A stretch of DNA of 38,785 nucleotides from Planctomycetota bacterium (GCA_020060765.1 JAGUZQ010000104.1:1-38785), one strand, 5' to 3'; shown: positions 24,276 to 34,272, numbered from the stretch's first letter. The notes: generated by a model not told the origin, from the letters alone. A program made the numbers and translations.

Positions 24276-24797
24276 TCAGCCGTTGTCGACAACTGATGCA
24301 TCGTCCCCACTTGGCAACGCCTTTTCCATAATTCTCGCATAAGCCAAAACCGCAGCCACGGAATAAATCAGCAGCCAGTGCCCGGAGAAAAGCCGTGCAT
24401 CGTACGCCTTGTGTTTACCGTATTCATCTTCCGACAATTCGCGAATAACCTTGCCGTGGTTGTGCAGCACCTTCTTGCCGTCGATCACCGAGGCGCTCGC
24501 ACCCTCGTTTAAAACAAACAGTGTGAAAAAGAAATTGAAAAACGCATACAGCATCAGCGCGCCGACCAGGCTTTTTATCCAACCGGGAACATGCCTAATA
24601 ACGTGATTCCATAAAAGCTTACGCCCATTATTCCTGCTGTAAACCAACATGATGGGGACAACGACTGCAAATATCCCCAGGTGCAAGCCCAGCACCGCAG
24701 GGCTCTTTTCCTGCAAGGCGATCCCTGCCAGCGCGCATACGTGCACCACCAGACTGGCGAGAAAACCAAATGCCGCGATCCCATAAGCATACTTCAT
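24276..24797 (-). CDS. Small integral membrane protein of unknown function
   Basis: The 173-residue product has about four membrane segments: 'YGIAAFGFLASLVVHVCALA', 'LHLGIFAVVVPIMLVY', 'SLVGALMLYAFFNFFFTLFV' and 'HWLLIYSVAAVLAYA'. A loop at about 100-135 carries several H, K and E residues ('NHGKVIRELSEDEYGKHKAY'). I do not recognise the family. The ATG has a GGGAGG site six bases upstream. It lies between the ahcY terminator and the trpD operon, and appears to be a single gene. Confidence 0.6.
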   Translation of the reverse strand: MKYAYGIAAFGFLASLVVHVCALAGIALQEKSPAVLGLHLGIFAVVVPIMLVYSRNNGRKLLWNHVIRHVPGWIKSLVGALMLYAFFNFFFTLFVLNEGASASVIDGKKVLHNHGKVIRELSEDEYGKHKAYDARLFSGHWLLIYSVAAVLAYARIMEKALPSGDDASVVDNG

Positions 24798-24848
24798 TTC
24801 TGCCTCCCGAAAATCGCTTCAGAAAATATCAACATTGCATCATACCAA

Positions 24849-24879
24849 GAAAAAAGCCGGAAGCAAAGATGCTCCCGGC
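24849..24879 (-). terminator. Rho-independent terminator of ahcY
   Basis: On the minus strand GCCGGGAGC pairs with GCTTCCGGC (one G-U pair, six-base loop), followed by a run of T, about 28 bases after the ahcY stop. Confidence 0.88.
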
Positions 24880-24906
24880 CTGATTTTCGGTATGGCGTGG
24901 CGCCGC

Positions 24907-26187
<1,281 letters not shown>

Positions 26188-26252
26188 TCAAAGACGGAAA
26201 ATATTTTCACGTGGGCACGCAAGTGCGCTTTCCGGCGAAAGCCAGAAAACCC

Positions 26253-26281
26253 ATTATGCCGACAGCGGGAAAGCAACTCAA
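26253..26281 (-). promoter_or_regulatory. Sigma-70-like promoter of ahcY
   Basis: On the minus strand TTGAGT (26276-26281), a 17-base spacer and CATAAT (26253-26258) lie about 87 bases before the ahcY ATG. The ~80-base leader includes a short hairpin (TCTGGC-TTTC-GCCGGA) but no recognisable SAH riboswitch. Confidence 0.6.
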
Positions 26282-26299
26282 GAACTTTGACGGGGGATT

Positions 26300-27808
26300 T
26301 TACTTTTTTTCCAGCAGTTGCAGCCGGGTCTGCGCCTGCTTGGCGTAGGCGCTTTCGGGATACTTCCTGGCGAGACGGTTGTAATACTCGATTACCTCGG
26401 CGAGGTCTTCACCGCTCTTGTACTTGCTGTTGAGGTACAGCGCATGCACCGAACTGGCGTGCAGCCAGCTCCTGCGCGCCAGATCGCCCGGGGTCTTGTC
26501 CACCGCCGCGGGCGGTTGCCAGAGGCTCTTGTCCTCGTAGACCGGCAAGGGATGGCGGGGGCCTTTCAGTGCGTGGCGGTTGACGACGATAAACCTGACT
26601 GTGAACAGCATCGTCACGCCGATCACCGCGAAAGCGACATAGACAGCGTAGACTTTTTTCGAGATTGCGGCGGCGCTCTTGGGTTGGCGGCGGCGGCGAT
26701 GGCGCTTGTTCTGACCAGCGCCTTCGGAACGCCCCTCCGCCGCAATCAGCCCCATGCAACTGGGCGACTGCTGGCTGGCGACGCTGTGCAGATCGGCTAG
26801 CAGAGATTTGAAATCCTGGTAGCGTCGGGCGGGGTCACGCGCCATCATCTTGGCGATGACCGCCGACAGTTCCACGCTCACGGTCGGGCGCACATCGCAG
26901 GCCAACGGCGGATCCTCGTACAGGCGCTTGGCCATGATCGCCGGGACGTTGGCACCGTCGAAGGGCTTGGCACCGGTGACGACCTCGAACAGGGTCGCGC
27001 CCAGCGCGTAGATGTCGACGCGAAAATCAAGGTCGGGTCTGCCCTCGACCTGTTCGGGCGCCATGTAATAGGGCGTACCCACGGCGGTGCCGATGGCGGT
27101 CAGGTGGGCGGAAGTCTCGCTGTCGCAAACGATAGCCAGACCCATATCGGCGATCTTGATGGTGTGATCCTTGCAGACCATGAGGTTGGCAGGCTTGATA
27201 TCTCGGTGGATGATGCCCGCGCCCGCCGCGTGCTCCAGCCCCTGCACCACCTGCACGGCGATTTCCAGCGCGCGCTCCTCCTCCAGGTACTGCGCCTTTT
27301 TCAGCACGTCGTCCAGCGCTTCGCCGTTGACGAACTCCATGGCGAAATACTGGTAGCCATTGGACTCGCCCACGTCGATGGCTGCGATGATGTTGGGATG
27401 GTTGAGCTGGGCGCAGGTGCGGGCCTCGCGCATGAAGCGTTTGACGAACATCGGATCCTGGCTGAGTTTTCTCGGCAGCAGTTTCAGCGCGACGGAGCGA
27501 TCCATCGAAATCTGTCGCGCGAGATAGACCGTGCCCATTGCTCCCTTGCCCAGAAGCCGTTGCAGTTCGTAGCCGCCGATGCGGGGCTTGTCGCCCTGCA
27601 GGAGATGCGCTTCCTTGAGGATTTCCAGCGCCTGTTCCTTCGTCAGGACTCCCAGGGCGATCAGCACCTCGCCGATTCTCACCAGTTTCCTTTTTTGCGC
27701 CAGTTCCTCGACCCGCTGCCTGGCCTTCTCGATCTGCGCCTCGGTCACGATCTGGCGCTCCAGCGCCACCTTGCAGAAAAGCTGTTCAATTTTCTGGTCG
27801 ATCGCCAT
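26300..27808 (-). CDS. Membrane-anchored Hanks-type Ser/Thr protein kinase
   Basis: The 502-residue product has an N-terminal helical region (1-75) with 'RIGEVLIALGVLTKEQALEI', similar to GspE N-terminal-like modules. The kinase domain is at about 80-340: glycine loop 'LGKGAMGTVYLA', K109 in 'VALKLLP', 'HRDIKPANLM' (D203), D-M-G in place of D-F-G (D221), and 'GTPYYMAPEQ'. A basic stretch follows (KRHRRRRQ), then one membrane segment (about 385-409) and a C-terminal ~90 residues with a TPR-like 'EVIEYYNRLARKYPESAYAK' motif outside the membrane. Catalytic residues are intact. The start is ATG 27808, with GGAAG three bases upstream; a reading to 27862 lacks a site. It has its own promoter and an intact upstream hairpin. 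Confidence 0.93.
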   Translation of the reverse strand: MAIDQKIEQLFCKVALERQIVTEAQIEKARQRVEELAQKRKLVRIGEVLIALGVLTKEQALEILKEAHLLQGDKPRIGGYELQRLLGKGAMGTVYLARQISMDRSVALKLLPRKLSQDPMFVKRFMREARTCAQLNHPNIIAAIDVGESNGYQYFAMEFVNGEALDDVLKKAQYLEEERALEIAVQVVQGLEHAAGAGIIHRDIKPANLMVCKDHTIKIADMGLAIVCDSETSAHLTAIGTAVGTPYYMAPEQVEGRPDLDFRVDIYALGATLFEVVTGAKPFDGANVPAIMAKRLYEDPPLACDVRPTVSVELSAVIAKMMARDPARRYQDFKSLLADLHSVASQQSPSCMGLIAAEGRSEGAGQNKRHRRRRQPKSAAAISKKVYAVYVAFAVIGVTMLFTVRFIVVNRHALKGPRHPLPVYEDKSLWQPPAAVDKTPGDLARRSWLHASSVHALYLNSKYKSGEDLAEVIEYYNRLARKYPESAYAKQAQTRLQLLEKK

Positions 27809-27849
27809 AGGCTTCCGTTCATGCCTCGTCGCGAGAAAACAACAGCCGG

Positions 27850-27869
27850 GGCGCGTTGGCAAACGCGCC
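27850..27869 (-). promoter_or_regulatory. Perfect hairpin in the kinase mRNA leader
   Basis: The sequence GGCGCGTT-GGCA-AACGCGCC is a perfect 8-base stem with a four-base loop, lying between the kinase promoter and start codon. No T-run follows, so it is probably not a terminator. It may affect mRNA stability or translation. Confidence 0.45.
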
Positions 27870-27895
27870 TGTTACAAATAGAAACCGTAACGGTT

Positions 27896-27924
27896 AATAT
27901 AATTCAGGAATAGCGGTAACTCAA
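27896..27924 (-). promoter_or_regulatory. Sigma-70-like promoter of the kinase gene
   Basis: On the minus strand TTGAGT (27919-27924), a 17-base spacer and TATATT (27896-27901) lie about 88 bases before the kinase start codon. The -35 box is identical to that of ahcY. Confidence 0.6.
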
Positions 27925-27950
27925 GCGATTTCCGATAGATATGGAGACTG

Positions 27951-29213
27951 TCAAGCGGTCAGTCCGGCGATAAGGCGCAGGGTTTTATCGGTCGCGCCTT
28001 TCATTTTCAGCAGGCTTTCCCGCGCGCGTACGCCCATTTTTTTCGCGCCTGCCGCATTGGAAAAGATTTCTCCCAAAGCTTCCGGCAATTCCTCCGCCGT
28101 AGCGATGAACCTGATTCCGTCGGCGTTTTTGAGGATATCCACCGCTTCGGAAAAGTTATAATAGCTGTTCCCGATCACGGTGGGCTTGCCCAGGCCGCAC
28201 GGTTCCAGCATGTTCTGCCCGCCGTGGTCGATCAGCGTGCCGCCGACGAAAACCGCGTCTGCGGCGGCGTAAACCTGCCCCAATTCGCCCATCGTGTCGA
28301 GCAGAATCAGCGGCGCGCTCGCGGGAGTTGCTTCAGACAATCCGCTTCTGCGCGCCACTTCGCCGAAAGTTTTCGCCAGCGAGAAAACCTCCTCCAGTCT
28401 ATCCGGATGGCGCGGGGCAAGCACGAGTTTCAGGTTTTCGAAACCGCTTTTCAATAACTTGGCAAACGCTTCAAGAACCACCTTTTCCTCGGAAGGATGA
28501 GTGCTGCCCGCCACCAGCAGGCGGTCATTTTCCCTGACTCCGAACAGCCGCCGCCATTCTTGAACCAACGCCGGATCGGGGTCGGTGGGAATCATCTCGT
28601 ATTTCAGCGAACCGACGACGTGAACCTTTTCCTCCGGCACGCCCAGGCTTTTCACCTTGGCGGCGTAGTCCTCCGACTGGCTCAACCACAACGACACCTG
28701 GTTGAGCATGTTCCGCGCGGGAGAGCCGAAAAATCGGAAGCGCTTCAGCGACCGGTCGGTGATGCGGACGTTGGCAACGGCCACCGGCACGCCGCGCCGC
28801 TTGGCCTCTGCCAGAAAATTCGGCCAGACCTCCAACTCCATCAGCACGACCAGCGTCGGCCTGAGACAGTCGAAGAATTTTTTCACGGTCAGAGAGAAAT
28901 CGAGAGGGAAATACAGCACGCGCTCCGCGCCGAAATTCTTACATGCAACCTCGCGCCCGGTGGCGGTGGTGGTAGTGATGACAATGTTCCAGTCGGGATA
29001 TGCTTTTTCAAAAGCCTTGACCAAGGGACGCGCGGCCAAAGTTTCGCCGACCGAGACCGCGTGCAGCCACAAGCATTTTTCCGCGCCGGATCGAACCGGA
29101 ATTGCGCCCAGTTTTTCCGGAACTGCCGCGCCATACTTGCCGGTGAAAAAGCGGTGCCAGGCGTAATGCGGCAACAGGGTGAAACCATAAAGCGCGTCGG
29201 CCAGAATCGTCAC
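27951..29213 (-). CDS. waaA: Kdo transferase WaaA (KdtA)
   Basis: WaaA adds 3-deoxy-D-manno-octulosonate (Kdo) from CMP-Kdo to lipid A precursor at the inner membrane, the first step of LPS core synthesis. The 420-residue product has the family segments 'LWLHAVSVGETLAARPLVKA', 'VLMELEVWPNFLAEAKRRGV', 'VVGSLKYEM', 'LLVAGSTHPSEEKVVLEAF', 'VLAPRHPDRLEEV' and 'VGGTLIDHGGQNMLEPCGLG'. Its length equals E. coli WaaA (425). It starts with GTG at 29213, three bases after the secA stop, using the AGGAG inside the secA 3' end, so it is translationally coupled to secA. Its presence implies an LPS-bearing outer membrane. Confidence 0.96.
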   Translation of the reverse strand: MTILADALYGFTLLPHYAWHRFFTGKYGAAVPEKLGAIPVRSGAEKCLWLHAVSVGETLAARPLVKAFEKAYPDWNIVITTTTATGREVACKNFGAERVLYFPLDFSLTVKKFFDCLRPTLVVLMELEVWPNFLAEAKRRGVPVAVANVRITDRSLKRFRFFGSPARNMLNQVSLWLSQSEDYAAKVKSLGVPEEKVHVVGSLKYEMIPTDPDPALVQEWRRLFGVRENDRLLVAGSTHPSEEKVVLEAFAKLLKSGFENLKLVLAPRHPDRLEEVFSLAKTFGEVARRSGLSEATPASAPLILLDTMGELGQVYAAADAVFVGGTLIDHGGQNMLEPCGLGKPTVIGNSYYNFSEAVDILKNADGIRFIATAEELPEALGEIFSNAAGAKKMGVRARESLLKMKGATDKTLRLIAGLTA

Positions 29214-29216
29214 AAC

Positions 29217-32200
29217 TCAGCTCCTGCCGCAGCATTTCTTGTATTTCTTTCCGCTGCCGCACGGACAGGGTTGGTTGGGTTTCACCTTCGGCACCTCGTT
29301 CACGATCGGCTCGTGGTGCCTTTCTCCGGCGTCCGCACCGATAGCGTCGGCCTGCCCGGCGAAAGCGTTGAAATCGTCGTGGACGGTGGCCTCGACCTTG
29401 ACCTGCTCCTCGACCTCCATCTCCCGCGCAGGCGTGACCTTCATCACCAGGTCGGCGACCTCCCCCTCCAGGCTCTCCCACATTTCCTTGAACAGGCCGT
29501 AGCCTTCGCGTTTGTAGCGGATTTTCGGATCCTGCTGCGCGTAGCCCCAAAGGTGGATGCCTTCCTTGAGCAGATCCATCGCGTAGAGATGATCCATCCA
29601 CTTGCGGTCGATGGTTTCCAACAGTATCATCTTCTCCAGCAGACGCATGATTTCCGGGGAGATGCGCTTTTCCTTTTCCTCGTACGCCTTTTTCAACTTC
29701 TCGCAGAGATAGTCGGCGATCAGTTTGTCGGGGTCGGGCTTGTCGGCCAGCGGCTGGAATTCGGCCACGTCGGTCTTGAGGAAAAAAGTGTCTTCCATGA
29801 AACGCGTCAGCGCGGACAAGTCCCATTCCTCGCGATAGCCGGAAGTGATTTCCTCCACCTTCAGATCCACAAAATTCTGGCAATATTCCAGCATCGATTC
29901 TTTCGTCAGCCGGCCCTCCAGCCACGCCTGCCGCCGCTCGTAAACCAGCAGGCGCTGCTCGTTCATCACCTGGTCGTATTCCAGCAGGTTTTTGCGGATT
30001 TCGAAGTTGCGTTCCTCCACCTTGCGCTGGGCGTTCTCGACCGTACGGCTGACCATGCGGCTTTCGATCGGCATCCCGTCCTTCAGCCCCGCCCACTGCA
30101 TGAAACGCTTGGCCTTGTCCGGCGCAAACATGCGCATGGTGTCGTCTTCCAGCGACAGGAAGAAGCGCGAGGAGCCGGGGTCGCCCTGGCGACCGGCGCG
30201 ACCGCGTAACTGGTTGTCGATGCGCCGCGCCTCGTGCCGCTCGGTGCCGATGATGTGCAGGCCGCCCATCTCGGCGACGCTGGAACTGAACACCGGCTCG
30301 TGCATCCCCAGCTCTTTCCACCGCTCGCGCAGCATCTGCTCCAGTTCATCGACGCCCTTGCCTTCGATCTTGTCATCCTCGCGGCGGAGGTAATAGGGCG
30401 CCCAGTGCGGAATGAGAATTTCCCTGAGTTGCTCGGGATTCAAGTTGGCGGAGACGCCTTTTTTCGGCACAAGGTTCCAGCGCTGCCAATGCTCCAGCAC
30501 CTCCTCGAGCGAGGGTTTTCCCAGCACGATGTCGGTGCCGCGACCAGCCATGTTGGTGGCGACGGTGACTGCGCCGAACTGTCCTGCCTGCGAAACGATT
30601 TCCGCCTCGCGGGCGTGATGCTTGGCGTTCAGCACTTCATGTTTGACGCCGCGCCGAGTCAGGAATTCGCTGATAATTTCCGATCGTTCGATCGAGACCG
30701 TGCCGATCAGGATGGGGCGACCGGTCTTGTGTACCTCCATCACTTCCTCGGCGATGGCGACGTATTTCTCCTTGGCGGTGCCGAAGATCAGGTCGGGATG
30801 GTTCATTCTCCGCAGCGGTCGGTTAGTGGGAATATTGACCACGCCGAGGTTGTAGATACGGTGAAATTCCTTGGCCTCGGTCATGGCGGTGCCGGTCATG
30901 CCGCCAAGGCGTTCGTACAGTTTGAAGAAATTCTGGAAGGTGATAGTCGCCACGGTCTGCGACTCTTCCTTGATGCGCAGATGCTCCTTGGCCTCGACCG
31001 CCTGGTGCAGGCCGTCCGACCAGCGCCGCCCCTCCAGTACGCGACCGGTGAATTCGTCGACGATGTAGACTTGCCCGTCCTTGACGATGTAATCGGTGTC
31101 TTTCTTGTAAATCGCGTGCGCGCGCAAGGCGTTGTCGATGTAGTGCGGAATGTCGAGATTTTCGCCGGAGTAGAGGTCGTCCATGCCGAGGATGCGCAAG
31201 ACCTGGTTCATGCCGCGTTCGGTCAGCTTGGCGGAGTGGTCGCGCTCGGAATAGATATAATCCCAGCTTTCCTCCGCCGCCATGCGCGCGTCCTCGCGCT
31301 GCATCCCCTGCTTCATGAATCCGGCGATTTTTTCCTCCCAGGCGTTGTGTTCGCCGCCGTTCAGCTTGCGCGCCACGCGGTCGGCGAGATAATACTTGTC
31401 GGTCGCTTCCTGGGCGGAGCCGGAGATGATGAGCGGTGTCCGCGCTTCGTCGATCAGCACGCTGTCCACTTCGTCAACGATGGCGAAGAAGCGGCTGCGC
31501 TGCACCTGATGCTCGCGGCGCACCTTCAGGTTGTCGCGGAGATAGTCGAAGCCGAACTCGTTGTTAGTGCCGTAGGTGACGTCGCCCATGTAGATGGGAA
31601 TGCGCTCGCGGCTGTCCATGTCGGCCTGGATGGCTCCGATCTGGATGCCCATGAACTCGAACAACGGGCGGTTGTATTCCGCGTCGCGTTTGGCGAGATA
31701 ATCGTTGACCGTAATGATATGCACGCCGCGCGAAACCGGAATGATTGCCTCCGGTTCCCGCCAAGTCACGTCGGCGGGGTCAGGCACTAGCCGGTCGAGC
31801 AGCCGCCATTCCTCCTTATCTTCGTCAATGAACAGGCCGTAGGGCTTGAAGACCCAGGATGCGGTGTTTTCCCCCTGCAGTTCCTTCGCTTTCTCCACCC
31901 ATTCGTCGGGGACACGCAGTGCGTTCAGGTAAGTGGGCAGGGTGGCGACCAGGGTCTTGCCTTCACCGGTCACCATTTCCGAAATCTTGCCCTGGTGCAG
32001 CACGATGCCGCCAAGCACCTGCACGTCGAAATGCGCGAACAGCGGGATTTCGCCCACCACCGGCTCGTATTTGAATTCACCATTGCGGAAGACGATGGAA
32101 TGATGTTTCGCCGTCACCATTTGCTTGCCGCCGAGAGTACGGTGCGACGCCTCGCGGCAGGCGGCGAAAGCCTCGGGCAGAATGTCGTCCTCGCTTTCCC

Positions 32201-32396
32201 CGGCGATGAGGCGGCGGCGGAACTCGGCGGTTTTGGCCGACAGCGCCTCGTCGGGCAGCTTGCGAATCGGCTCCCACGCTTCCCGCACCTGCTCCACCAG
32301 AGGCCAGAGTTTTTTCAACTCGCGGTCGTTGGCCGAACCGAAGATTTTCCCGTAAACCCGGGATAACGATTCCAGTATGCTTTCCGTAATTCCCAT
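29217..32396 (-). CDS. secA: Protein translocase ATPase SecA with extra insertions
   Basis: SecA drives preproteins through SecYEG. The 1059-residue product carries Walker A 'MVTGEGKT' (141-148), 'VHIITVNDYLAKRDAEY', 'GTNNEFGFDYLRDNL', the DEAD-box 'AIVDEVDSVLIDEARTPLII', 'TVATNMAGRGTDIVLG' and 'LRGRAGRQGDPGSSRFFLS', and ends in the zinc-binding SEC-C tail 'PCPCGSGKKYKKCCGRS'. It is about 150 residues longer than E. coli SecA (901). Two insertions are visible: ~20 residues before the 'HFDVQVLGG' segment (about 95-120) and ~60 residues (161-222) between the Walker A helix and 'GVHIITVNDYL'. The ribosome binding site (GGGGA) is weak. A strong promoter lies upstream. Confidence 0.98.
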   Translation of the reverse strand: MGITESILESLSRVYGKIFGSANDRELKKLWPLVEQVREAWEPIRKLPDEALSAKTAEFRRRLIAGESEDDILPEAFAACREASHRTLGGKQMVTAKHHSIVFRNGEFKYEPVVGEIPLFAHFDVQVLGGIVLHQGKISEMVTGEGKTLVATLPTYLNALRVPDEWVEKAKELQGENTASWVFKPYGLFIDEDKEEWRLLDRLVPDPADVTWREPEAIIPVSRGVHIITVNDYLAKRDAEYNRPLFEFMGIQIGAIQADMDSRERIPIYMGDVTYGTNNEFGFDYLRDNLKVRREHQVQRSRFFAIVDEVDSVLIDEARTPLIISGSAQEATDKYYLADRVARKLNGGEHNAWEEKIAGFMKQGMQREDARMAAEESWDYIYSERDHSAKLTERGMNQVLRILGMDDLYSGENLDIPHYIDNALRAHAIYKKDTDYIVKDGQVYIVDEFTGRVLEGRRWSDGLHQAVEAKEHLRIKEESQTVATITFQNFFKLYERLGGMTGTAMTEAKEFHRIYNLGVVNIPTNRPLRRMNHPDLIFGTAKEKYVAIAEEVMEVHKTGRPILIGTVSIERSEIISEFLTRRGVKHEVLNAKHHAREAEIVSQAGQFGAVTVATNMAGRGTDIVLGKPSLEEVLEHWQRWNLVPKKGVSANLNPEQLREILIPHWAPYYLRREDDKIEGKGVDELEQMLRERWKELGMHEPVFSSSVAEMGGLHIIGTERHEARRIDNQLRGRAGRQGDPGSSRFFLSLEDDTMRMFAPDKAKRFMQWAGLKDGMPIESRMVSRTVENAQRKVEERNFEIRKNLLEYDQVMNEQRLLVYERRQAWLEGRLTKESMLEYCQNFVDLKVEEITSGYREEWDLSALTRFMEDTFFLKTDVAEFQPLADKPDPDKLIADYLCEKLKKAYEEKEKRISPEIMRLLEKMILLETIDRKWMDHLYAMDLLKEGIHLWGYAQQDPKIRYKREGYGLFKEMWESLEGEVADLVMKVTPAREMEVEEQVKVEATVHDDFNAFAGQADAIGADAGERHHEPIVNEVPKVKPNQPCPCGSGKKYKKCCGRS

Positions 32397-32481
32397 TCGC
32401 GCCAGTCCCCGCCTTTCACAATTGTTTTCACCCAGCGCCCCAGACTCCAGGACGCCGCTTATCCGTCAGCATAAATGATTA

Positions 32482-32510
32482 ATGTTAAGGATTACCCTCG
32501 CCCCAGTCAA
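32482..32510 (-). promoter_or_regulatory. Sigma-70-like promoter of secA-waaA
   Basis: On the minus strand TTGACT (32505-32510), a 17-base spacer and TAACAT (32482-32487) lie about 85 bases before the secA start. Confidence 0.6.
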
Positions 32511-32564
32511 CGCTTTTCGAATTTACAAAAGAATGTCTGATCGTCTTCCGACAACAAGCGATTC

Positions 32565-32594
32565 TTGACGCATTCCCTCATCATGAGGTATGCT
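32565..32594 (+). promoter_or_regulatory. Sigma-70-like promoter of the peptidase/nucleotidyltransferase fusion gene
   Basis: TTGACG (32565-32570), an 18-base spacer and TATGCT (32589-32594) lie about 50 bases before the start codon, divergent from the secA promoter. Confidence 0.55.
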
Positions 32595-32643
32595 GTAATA
32601 ATATCAGGCTTGCGGGATGGACTGAGCCAGGGAGCGCTTCGGC

Positions 32644-33987
32644 ATGAACAGTGACGTAATCCGCGACGAGATGCTGCTGGAGATGGTGGGCGACCTGCTG
32701 TCTTCCGGGCGGGAAGCGTCACTGGTGCAGGACGGTTCGTCGATGACTCCTGCCTTGCGTCCCGGCGACCTGCTGACGCTGGCGCCGGTGACGGCGGCGG
32801 GATTGCGTCCGGGAATGATAGCGGCCTACCGCTACGAACTACCCGACGGCGGCCAGGGGCTGGTGATACACCGCTTTCTCGGCCGCGACGACGGTCGCCT
32901 GATCATGCAGGGCGACGCCAACCCCCTGCCTGACGCCCTGGTGGAAAGCGCAGCGGTGGTAGCCTGGGTAAAGGCTCTCAAGCGCGAAAAGGAAGCGATC
33001 ACCACCGATTCCTACCTGGGCAGAAAAATTCTGCTCTCCGTGGAGCGCGGGGGGCTCACGGCGAAACTGCTGGCCAGAACCCGCGATTTTTTCGACCAGC
33101 CGTCGGCTGCCACTGGCCGCGCCGGAGCCGCGCCGGGACTGCCTGGTCGGCGAAGGACGCTATTTGCTCTGGCGGCGGGGGAGGAAGACGCGCTCAATTC
33201 CCTGCTGGAAGGAGAGGAGCGGCTGAGGCTGGAAAAAGACGAGGAGGAATTACTGCCGCTGATCTGCCATCACCTGGAAAACGTTTCGTCCTCCCCGGGC
33301 GATGTTCTGCCGGTAAACGCGGGAGCAGTATGCGCTTCGGCAAGAATGCGCGCCGCGCGAGCCGAGGATGCGTTGCAGTGGCTGGCGGAAGTAGGGGAAA
33401 GAGGCGGGATTACACTGCTGCTGTCGCAGGGTGCCGCTTTTTCCGCGCAGCTTTATCCCGCGCCGCATTGCAGGCCGCTGGCTGACCTCAATTGCCTGGC
33501 GGATTTCGGCGAACGGGAAAAGATCGTGGACATCCTGCTGCGGGAAGGAGTCGCTCTCGCCGAGGCGGAACTGGGGCTGAGCGCCTGCCTGAATGAACGC
33601 GGGCGGATTCTGCTGCGCCTGCCGGAAAAATCCTGGCCACTGCTGGAAATCGCCTGGGACTGTCCCGCCGCGCGCTGGGATAAATATCGCGAAAACTCCG
33701 CGCCCCACGCGTATGGTCGACAGGTGACGCTGCTGAACGCGGAAGCCATGTTCGTGCATTGCGTGGAGCGAGCGGAAAAACTGCTGCCGCAACTGAAACC
33801 GCTCTGGCTGACCGACATGTATTTCCTGGCGCGGTCAAATCCTGACTTCGGCTCGATTCGCGCCTGGCTGGACACCTGGAACCTGACCCAGGCCGCATCG
33901 ATTCTATGCGAGTGGGTCAACTCCGGCCTTCCCGGCGCTATTCCAACGGATTTCGCACACAAGCTGGCGAAAAAATCCAAAACCTGA
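32644..33987 (+). CDS. Fusion of an S26 signal-peptidase-like domain and a degenerate nucleotidyltransferase-like domain
   Basis: The 447-residue product has two parts. Residues 25-110 show the Sec11/archaeal type of signal peptidase boxes: 'DGSSMTPALRPGDLL' (candidate nucleophile S33), 'GLVIHRFLG' (H76 where the His base sits) and 'MQGDANPLPDALV' (D91, like the G-D-N box). No membrane segment precedes it. Residues 170-440 resemble the uncharacterised nucleotidyltransferase family (NTP_transf_5): 'LLLSQGAAFSAQLYPAPHCR' followed by 'RPLADLNCLADFGEREKIVD'. There the usual metal-binding D-x-D is D281-x-N283, so this part may be inactive. In other bacteria these two families occur as neighbours in peptide-modification or exosortase-type loci. 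The ATG at 32644 has AGGGAG nine bases upstream. Confidence 0.7.
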   Translation: MNSDVIRDEMLLEMVGDLLSSGREASLVQDGSSMTPALRPGDLLTLAPVTAAGLRPGMIAAYRYELPDGGQGLVIHRFLGRDDGRLIMQGDANPLPDALVESAAVVAWVKALKREKEAITTDSYLGRKILLSVERGGLTAKLLARTRDFFDQPSAATGRAGAAPGLPGRRRTLFALAAGEEDALNSLLEGEERLRLEKDEEELLPLICHHLENVSSSPGDVLPVNAGAVCASARMRAARAEDALQWLAEVGERGGITLLLSQGAAFSAQLYPAPHCRPLADLNCLADFGEREKIVDILLREGVALAEAELGLSACLNERGRILLRLPEKSWPLLEIAWDCPAARWDKYRENSAPHAYGRQVTLLNAEAMFVHCVERAEKLLPQLKPLWLTDMYFLARSNPDFGSIRAWLDTWNLTQAASILCEWVNSGLPGAIPTDFAHKLAKKSKT

Positions 33988-34215
33988 ATCCTGCGTCCCC
34001 CTGATATCAAGCGCGTTTTCAATTTTGGCGGCGTTACCGCCTGCTCGTGCCAGCGAACAACCGCATAGCACCACGCGGTTTCCAGCGCCAATGCCACCAG
34101 CAATTTGTCCGCCTTATCCTTGCCTCGCAACCGGGAACCTTCATGGTCAAGACCATGACTCTTCGGCTTCTCCAACAACGTGAGGAGCGTTCCACAATTA
34201 CAAGTATGGAAATTT
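33988..34215 (-). pseudogene. Remnant of an IS4-like transposase C-terminus
   Basis: Reading the minus strand from about 34215 downward, the peptide 'LLEKPKSHGLDHEGSRLRGK' continues as 'DKADKLLVALALETAWCYAV' and 'VRWHEQ...PPKLKTR', then a basic stretch. This resembles the C-terminal part of IS4-family transposases (F-x-x-L-K-x-x-G-x-x-L-E-x-T-H-L, K-I-x-K-L-L-A-L-L-A-L-A-x-x-W-C-Y), with the T-H-L motif degraded. There is no start and no upstream catalytic part, and the fragment runs straight into the end of the neighbouring gene. It appears to be a decayed insertion remnant filling the space before the sigma factor gene. The family call is by pattern only. Confidence 0.45.
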
Positions 34216-34272
34216 TAAAAAAAATATTGTAAGGTTTCTAAAGCAAACGAGGAAACATTACGGAGCGCACGC

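Noticed and set aside
33453..33987. Minus-strand frame continuing from the transposase remnant
   Set aside because: Below 33988 it is simply antisense to the fusion gene; only the part in the gap resembles a transposase.
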